NCBI GenBank assembly: GCA_947373615.1
Contig: CANBYN010000009.1
Coordinates: 1-17,964, forward strand
Direction: 5' to 3'
Length of the DNA stretch: 17,964 nt
Source of the DNA: Burkholderiaceae bacterium
GTDB lineage: Bacteria; Pseudomonadota; Gammaproteobacteria; Burkholderiales; Burkholderiaceae
In this document: positions 13,585-17,964 of the stretch, piece after piece
How positions within the stretch are numbered: position 1 is the first letter of the stretch
Layout of the letters: each line of letters opens with the position of its first letter
Notes under the pieces: model-generated
What the model was told of the DNA's origin: nothing
Database searches by the model: none
The model's input: only the letters and a program-made list of their open reading frames with translations
Made by a program: the position numbers and the translations under genes

Positions 13585-13743
13585 CTATGCGCTTTTCATT
13601 AAAAAAGAGGTTTTTATATCTAGATGCATGGATACATCAGCTTCAGCCGGCTTTGTGATGAGGTACGCCAAAATACATTTAGCAACAATAATCAGCAATC
13701 CCGCTACTAGACCTCAGTTTCGAACACTCTTAACCAATTTCAT
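13585..13743 (-). pseudogene. Small single-span membrane protein frame with in-frame TGA (probable nonsense pseudogene)
   Basis: A 53-codon frame starts with ATG at 13743 and ends at TAG (13585-13587). It has one internal TGA at codon 10 (13716-13714). The nine residues before it are MKLVKSVRN, basic and suited to the cytoplasmic side. After it comes a strong membrane segment (GLVAGLLIIVAKCILAYLI), then a short polar tail beginning TKPAEADVS. Read with Trp for TGA the junction is RNWGLVAG, a natural helix edge, so a TGG-to-TGA change is the simplest explanation. AGGAG precedes the ATG with only one base between, which is too close for good use. I do not recognise the protein. No other start (only a TTG at codon 15) fits. 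Could also be chance; the match of start and helix in one frame argues for a relic. Confidence 0.4.
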
Positions 13744-13846
13744 TCTCCTGAGGCATTGACTCAGGCTATTTTCCACCAGAATCCACCCTGCAACAAGCTT
13801 GTTAAGGCATAAAAGTGCTAGATTTTCAGTGCATACTAGAGCCTCT

Positions 13847-14524
13847 ATGAAAGTATTCCACTGGACTCAACGCTGGCATCAAATAGGTGCCACTCCCAGG
13901 CTTCTTATTATTGCTACATCTGGAATTGGATCGTATTTCCTGCTTCCGACAGAACTAACCTCGATCGTTCGTTTAGCACTATCCTGGGTGCTTGCAGGGA
14001 GTCTTTATCTTATTCTGACCTACATCATGATGTATTTTTCCACCAAAGAAAATATATTGGGTCTTTCAAAAAAAGAGGATGATGGCGCAGCAATGATTTT
14101 ATTGATCATCGTACTAGCATCGGTGGCTAGCTTAGTGACGATAGTCATCATACTATCGGACATTAAAACGCTCCCTATCGGTCTCGCCATTCGTCATGTT
14201 GGACTCGTTTTAGCAACTTACACAATTTCTTGGCTTTATGTGCATACTGCATTTGCCCTGCACTATGCACCTGTCTACTACCAGGAGTTTGAAAAAACTA
14301 ATGAAGCACCTTTACTTTTTTCCTCTAAGTTAAGACCTACCTACGTAGACTTTCTGTACTTCTCCATGGTGATTGGCATGACTTGCCAAACAGCTGATGT
14401 CAATATCGCAAGCTCCAGAATGCGATTCTTGGTTATGATTCAAGGAATGACTGCTTTTGTTTTTAATGCTTCTTTACTTGCCCTAGCAATTAATCTAATT
14501 TCAGGAGTAGTGGCTTTCAATTAG
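13847..14524 (+). CDS. DUF1345 family membrane protein
   Basis: The product is 225 residues with about five or six hydrophobic helices, beginning at residue 16 (PRLLIIATSGIGSYFLL). The family hallmarks are RLALSWVLAGSLYLILTYIM after the first helix, then LYVHTAFALHYAPVYY and YVDFLYFSMVIGMTCQTADV, which together are typical of DUF1345. No enzymatic or transport role is known for the family. I start at the ATG at 13847 (MKVFHWTQRWHQ), which matches the family's basic N-terminus, rather than the upstream TTG at 13799. The ribosome site is weak (AGAG). It stands alone on this strand, divergent from the choloylglycine-hydrolase-family gene, and converges on the first amidohydrolase across a bidirectional terminator. 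Confidence 0.87.
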   Translation: MKVFHWTQRWHQIGATPRLLIIATSGIGSYFLLPTELTSIVRLALSWVLAGSLYLILTYIMMYFSTKENILGLSKKEDDGAAMILLIIVLASVASLVTIVIILSDIKTLPIGLAIRHVGLVLATYTISWLYVHTAFALHYAPVYYQEFEKTNEAPLLFSSKLRPTYVDFLYFSMVIGMTCQTADVNIASSRMRFLVMIQGMTAFVFNASLLALAINLISGVVAFN

Positions 14525-14553
14525 ATAATAATCATAGAGCAATATCTATAAAG

Positions 14554-14582
14554 AAAAAGCCAACCCTTAGGATGGCTTTTTT
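14554..14582. terminator. Bidirectional terminator between DUF1345 and amidohydrolase genes
   Basis: AAAAAGCCA (14554-14562) pairs with TGGCTTTTT (14573-14581), with an inner CC/GG pair and one A-A mismatch. A T run follows on the plus strand, and A-tracts give the same on the minus strand. It lies 29 bases after the plus-strand stop codon and 27 bases after the minus-strand stop codon, so it serves both convergent genes. Confidence 0.85.
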
Positions 14583-14609
14583 ATAATTTAATTACGTATG
14601 ACTTAAATT

Positions 14610-16403
14610 TTATTCCATCGATCTCGGTTTTTTAGTCTCTGATACTAGAATAACCTTACCGCCCAACACAGTTGCAAAAACTCCCACTTCTTTAATTTTG
14701 ATGGCTGGAATTGTTTGCGGATCAGCATCCAATACCGCAAAGTCTGCAAACTTACCAGCTTCAATACTGCCCACCTTATCTTCTACACCCAATGTGTAAG
14801 CAGCATTGATGGTAATCATCTTCATTGCATCAGATGCCGTCACCGCTTCAGCAGGAGCCCATACCTTACCGTCGTTATATACATCTTTACGAGTGACAGC
14901 GGTCCAAGCCTCCTTCAAAGGCACTGGCGCCGAAACTGGAGCATCAGAATGAATCGAAGTAACAATGCCATTACTAACTAAAGTGCCTAATCGCGTCGCA
15001 TATGATGCACGATCCGCGCCTAGTGCTGGATACTCCAACTTAGCTCGCTCTGACACATATGAAATGTTTGCACTAACCACTGCACCTAAGGCTTTAATCT
15101 TCATGACCATAGTCGTAGATGGAATACCAAAGTGATTAATCGTGTAGCGATGATCAAAGCGAGGTTTTGCGTCAATCATTAACTGCAATGCATTGATCGA
15201 GTTTTGGTTACCGATATCTCCATTGCTGTGAATATGAATATGAAAGCCTGCATCCCACCAAGGCTTCATCGCGCCGGCAAAATCTTGTGCTGATTTGTAG
15301 TTAGAGGATCCTAAACTTCCATTCGTATAGCCCGGATGCTCCATGCGCATAGTTTCTGGCAAGTATCCGCCGTCACTATAGAATTTCACACCCTGGAAGA
15401 TCAAACGATCATTATCTTGCTGCTGAAGCGCTAGAGCCTCGTGGATTGCATTATCTCCATACTTCTGAATAAATGGCTCGGCATACACTACTGGAACGAT
15501 ACGCAAGGACCCAGCAGGGGACTGAGTGAAAGCCTTGACAACCTTAGTTTCGTTTTCAATATTGAGAGTGCCAAATGCCAGGTCGCCTGATGTAGTGATA
15601 CCGCCCTGCTGCATGAGATCATTCATATACATATAGTCAGTTGGAATTTCACTAGGATTTAGGATGTCTTTACCCGCTACACCAAGAATGTAAGTTATTG
15701 CAGGGATCTCCAAAAACTGGCCATTTAGTTGCCCGTCTTTATCTAGTCCAACTCCTTTAATCTCTCTAACTTTCTCTAGGGTAATTCCATAGTGCTTGAT
15801 AGTAGCGCTATTGACATACATATCATGGCCCGAGGCATCCCACACAATGATGGGGCGAGTGGCCGATACTTGATCAAGTAACTGTCGATCAGGAACCTTT
15901 CCCATTGCCACAACATCAAAACCCCAAGCCAACAACGTTTGATTGGGATCCTTAATAGCGGACGAATACTTCTTTAACTGGTCCATTGCTGCTTGTAAGT
16001 TGGGGATGCCTGGGAATGCAGGCCCCCATGGATTTGGCATGGGGGATGGGGTTAACAAAGGCTTATTGAATAAAATGCCACCAAGCAAAGGATGCGCATG
16101 TGGCTCAATGAATCCTGGATAGATTACTTTTTGCGCAAACTCTCGATTGATTTGAGTAGGATATTTATCTGTCCAAGGTTTCATGTCTTCCAATGAACCT
16201 ACTGAGATAATTCGACCGTCGGCCACAGCAACTGCAGTTGCATTGGGAATCGCTGGATCCATCGTCACGATTTTCTTAGCTACAAAAACTGTAATGCTAG
16301 AGATCCGGGGTGTTGATGGCGGGTCAATCAATTGAACTGCTGATGCAATGTTAGAAAATAGACATGCAATCTCAAGGCAGGCAATTTTAGATTTTAGATT
16401 CAC
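14610..16403 (-). CDS. YtcJ-like amidohydrolase (amidohydrolase family 3), copy 1
   Basis: The product is 597 residues. VIYPGFIEPHAHPL (residues 93-106) carries the H-x-H metal motif (H102, H104). FHIHIHSNGD (387-396), NHFG with H424 and HSDAPVS (485-491, D487) supply the other metal and catalytic positions. The C-terminal GVEDKVGSIEAGKFADFAVL is the usual amidohydrolase beta-sandwich end. The family includes N-substituted formamide deformylase, but most members have no assigned substrate. The N-terminus (MNLKSKIACLEIACLFSNIA) looks like a poor signal peptide with two cysteines and a glutamate, so export is uncertain. The start is GTG, with AAGGAG seven bases before it. It follows a second YtcJ-like gene across a strong terminator, so it is probably transcribed on its own. 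Confidence 0.9.
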   Translation of the reverse strand: MNLKSKIACLEIACLFSNIASAVQLIDPPSTPRISSITVFVAKKIVTMDPAIPNATAVAVADGRIISVGSLEDMKPWTDKYPTQINREFAQKVIYPGFIEPHAHPLLGGILFNKPLLTPSPMPNPWGPAFPGIPNLQAAMDQLKKYSSAIKDPNQTLLAWGFDVVAMGKVPDRQLLDQVSATRPIIVWDASGHDMYVNSATIKHYGITLEKVREIKGVGLDKDGQLNGQFLEIPAITYILGVAGKDILNPSEIPTDYMYMNDLMQQGGITTSGDLAFGTLNIENETKVVKAFTQSPAGSLRIVPVVYAEPFIQKYGDNAIHEALALQQQDNDRLIFQGVKFYSDGGYLPETMRMEHPGYTNGSLGSSNYKSAQDFAGAMKPWWDAGFHIHIHSNGDIGNQNSINALQLMIDAKPRFDHRYTINHFGIPSTTMVMKIKALGAVVSANISYVSERAKLEYPALGADRASYATRLGTLVSNGIVTSIHSDAPVSAPVPLKEAWTAVTRKDVYNDGKVWAPAEAVTASDAMKMITINAAYTLGVEDKVGSIEAGKFADFAVLDADPQTIPAIKIKEVGVFATVLGGKVILVSETKKPRSME

Positions 16404-16460
16404 AAAGACTCCTTCAATTCATCTTTTTAAAACATTGCTTCAATTTAGAAATATCGGTCA

Positions 16461-16496
16461 GAATAAAAACACCCGCTGACGCGGGTATTTTTATTC
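16461..16496. terminator. Long bidirectional terminator between the two amidohydrolase genes
   Basis: GAATAAAAACACCCGC (16461-16476) pairs with GCGGGTATTTTTATTC (16481-16496) around the loop TGAC, with a single C-A mismatch. The GC core with flanking A/T tracts is a terminator on either strand. It lies 25 bases past the stop codon of the second amidohydrolase gene, which transcribes toward it. Confidence 0.85.
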
Positions 16497-16521
16497 ATCT
16501 TTCCATAATTAGGACTGCACA

Positions 16522-17964
16522 TTAATTGGAGTTAACCTGCTTGCCATCAACCCAGGTACTCTTCACTTTAATATTACGAATGTCTGCTGGAGCAGTTTGC
16601 CGTGGATTCTTTTCTAGAATCACCAAATCAGCCTGTTTTCCTACTTCTAGACTCCCCACAATGTTGTCGGCAAAAATCTGGTATGCAGCATCGATCGTGA
16701 TCGCACGAATAGCATCGTCCACCGTTACAGCCTGCGTTGGACCCAAAACTTTTTGTGGGGGCAATTGCCATAGACGAGTCACTTCTTCACTAACGTAATT
16801 TAAAGGGCCAACATTGGAAACAGGAGTATCGCTATGAAGCGTAAATTTTCCACCTGCTCGCTTAAAGTCTCCAGCGGGATCAATTCGCTTTGCACGCTCT
16901 GACCCAATGATGTAGTTATTAAATGCAGAGCCCCAATAGTCCACGTGACCAATTGTGAAGCTCGGTATCACGCCGATTTTCACAGCCTTCTTAACCTGAG
17001 CTTCATGATTGACCGTAAAATGCTCCACTCGTAAACGACGATCTTGAGGCTTAGGATTCCCTGCCAATAGTTTAGAGTAGCTAGTTAAAGTCTGATCAAT
17101 CGCCTTATCACCATTTGCATGAGTAGAAATTTGCCAACCTTGATCAAAGTAAGATTTCATGGAAGCATAAATATCCGAATCTTTGTAATTAAGCGCTCCA
17201 CTCCATTTGGAGTTCTTTGGATAACTATAAGGCTCATTCAATGCAGCTGTTAAACCTTGCGTAGAGCCATCGGAGATATATTTAATACCAATAAAACGCA
17301 ACTGATCATCGCCCTCATTTGGCTTAAGAGAAGTTTTCCCGGTCGGCAATGCTTCACTAAATAGATAGCCCCGGACCCTAATAGGGGATGCATTTTTTGC
17401 AAAAATTGCCTTATAAATTGCAACTTCTTTATCAACACCAAAATTACCGCCGACACTCATTTCAGAAGCCGTAGTTACACCGGTTGATGCTATTTTCTTC
17501 ATGGTGCCCTGGATAGCGCCGAATAATTGTGCCTCGGTTGGATTGGGCATTTTTGCCATAAATGGCAAATAAGAAGGTGGCTCAACTAGTTTTCCAGTGA
17601 GCTTACCTTGAGTATCCTTTACATAAATACCGCCACCAGCAGGGTTAGGCGTTTTATCTGTAATGCCAGCAATTTCTATAGCCTTGTGATTAACGTATCC
17701 AATATGACCTGATTGATTCACGATGAAGATGGGAACTTCTTTAGAAACCTTATCTAACTCGTCGGCAGTTAATTCCGCCATAAACGGTGTAGTGCGCGAT
17801 GGATCTACACCAAAACCGAACAACCAACCTCCTGGAGGAACATCTTTAAGAGCAACTTTCATCTTTTGACTCAACGTATCTAGCGTGTCATAAGGCAAAG
17901 TAAAGTTACTCAAATTCAATCCTAGACCTTCAAATACTGAAGTCACCATAATGTGCACGTGAGG
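16522..17964 (-). CDS. YtcJ-like amidohydrolase, copy 2, N-terminus outside the window
   Basis: The visible part is 480 residues and the frame continues past the right edge. Its first four residues are PHVH, the H-x-H metal motif of the family, so roughly 60-100 N-terminal residues are missing; the GTG at 17958 is internal, not a start. Other family motifs are WQISTHANGDKAIDQ, VEHF, and HSDTPVSN, and the C-terminus has NIVGSLEVGKQADLVILEKN. The product is a paralogue of the neighbouring gene with the same order of motifs but clearly diverged sequence. Substrate is unknown; members can hydrolyse N-substituted amides. A terminator separates it from copy 1, so the two are tandem but likely not one transcript. 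Confidence 0.88.
   Translation of the reverse strand, partial: PHVHIMVTSVFEGLGLNLSNFTLPYDTLDTLSQKMKVALKDVPPGGWLFGFGVDPSRTTPFMAELTADELDKVSKEVPIFIVNQSGHIGYVNHKAIEIAGITDKTPNPAGGGIYVKDTQGKLTGKLVEPPSYLPFMAKMPNPTEAQLFGAIQGTMKKIASTGVTTASEMSVGGNFGVDKEVAIYKAIFAKNASPIRVRGYLFSEALPTGKTSLKPNEGDDQLRFIGIKYISDGSTQGLTAALNEPYSYPKNSKWSGALNYKDSDIYASMKSYFDQGWQISTHANGDKAIDQTLTSYSKLLAGNPKPQDRRLRVEHFTVNHEAQVKKAVKIGVIPSFTIGHVDYWGSAFNNYIIGSERAKRIDPAGDFKRAGGKFTLHSDTPVSNVGPLNYVSEEVTRLWQLPPQKVLGPTQAVTVDDAIRAITIDAAYQIFADNIVGSLEVGKQADLVILEKNPRQTAPADIRNIKVKSTWVDGKQVNSN

Noticed and set aside
13714..13716. Selenocysteine codon (TGA) in the broken membrane microprotein frame.
   Set aside because: I see no bacterial SECIS-like hairpin with suitable spacing after the TGA, and the residue sits at a helix edge where Trp fits well. 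A nonsense mutation is simpler.
13747..13765. CCTGAG / CTCAGG 6-bp inverted repeat as a terminator.
   Set aside because: Short stem, no clear T run, and it overlaps the ribosome-site-like part of the broken microprotein; no gene ends there.
1..17964. Mobile elements, CRISPR arrays, phage genes or a toxin-antitoxin pair.
   Set aside because: No transposase or integrase motifs, no regularly spaced repeats and no typical small two-gene toxin pair were seen on reading both strands.

Overview
This window looks like a chromosomal segment from a moderately AT-rich betaproteobacterium. A Polynucleobacter-like member of the Burkholderiaceae is my best guess. The basis is the mix of families (phasin, DUF2237, YceI pair, QorA-type reductase, DUF3833/chalcone-isomerase-like pair, choloylglycine-hydrolase family) and the compact layout with short intergenic gaps. 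This is inference from family content; no database comparison was possible. There are no insertion sequences, phage genes, CRISPR arrays or rRNA genes, and no convincing tRNA.

Left part (1-2028). A membrane sensor, cut by the window edge, is divergent from a small cysteine-rich protein gene at 721-921. The gap between them holds a good FNR/ANR-type box and a sigma70-like promoter. Next on the minus strand are an unrecognised 185-aa protein whose start codon lies inside a perfect 11-bp inverted repeat, and a secreted OB-fold protein.

Redox operon (about 2126-4990, minus strand). A MarR regulator is followed by a WrbA-like flavodoxin-fold protein, a cytochrome b561 and two periplasmic YceI proteins, ending at a clear terminator. 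A sigma70-like promoter upstream of marR has its -10 buried in a near-perfect 23-bp palindrome, which suggests autoregulation of the whole unit. The content suggests quinone or electron-carrier handling across the inner membrane and periplasm.

Middle part (4991-9728, minus strand). An intergenic region with several inverted repeats separates the MarR unit from an exported metallo-beta-lactamase-fold hydrolase. Upstream of that lie an exported carboxypeptidase-regulatory-like protein, a DUF2452-qor pair, and a compact DUF393 / chalcone-isomerase-like / DUF3833 operon. The last two families are known from proteobacterial fatty-acid-modification and photo-oxidative-stress loci.

Right part (9791-17964). 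A plus-strand DUF2237 / histone-deacetylase-family pair is joined by a TTGA overlap and converges on a phasin gene. The phasin is followed by a SYLF lipoprotein downstream of an exported choloylglycine-hydrolase-family Ntn hydrolase. Upstream of that hydrolase is a 53-codon membrane microprotein frame broken by one in-frame TGA, which I read as a probable W10 nonsense pseudogene. A DUF1345 membrane protein (plus strand) converges on two tandem YtcJ-like amidohydrolases, the second cut by the right edge. A large share of the products are exported, so the window is rich in envelope functions.
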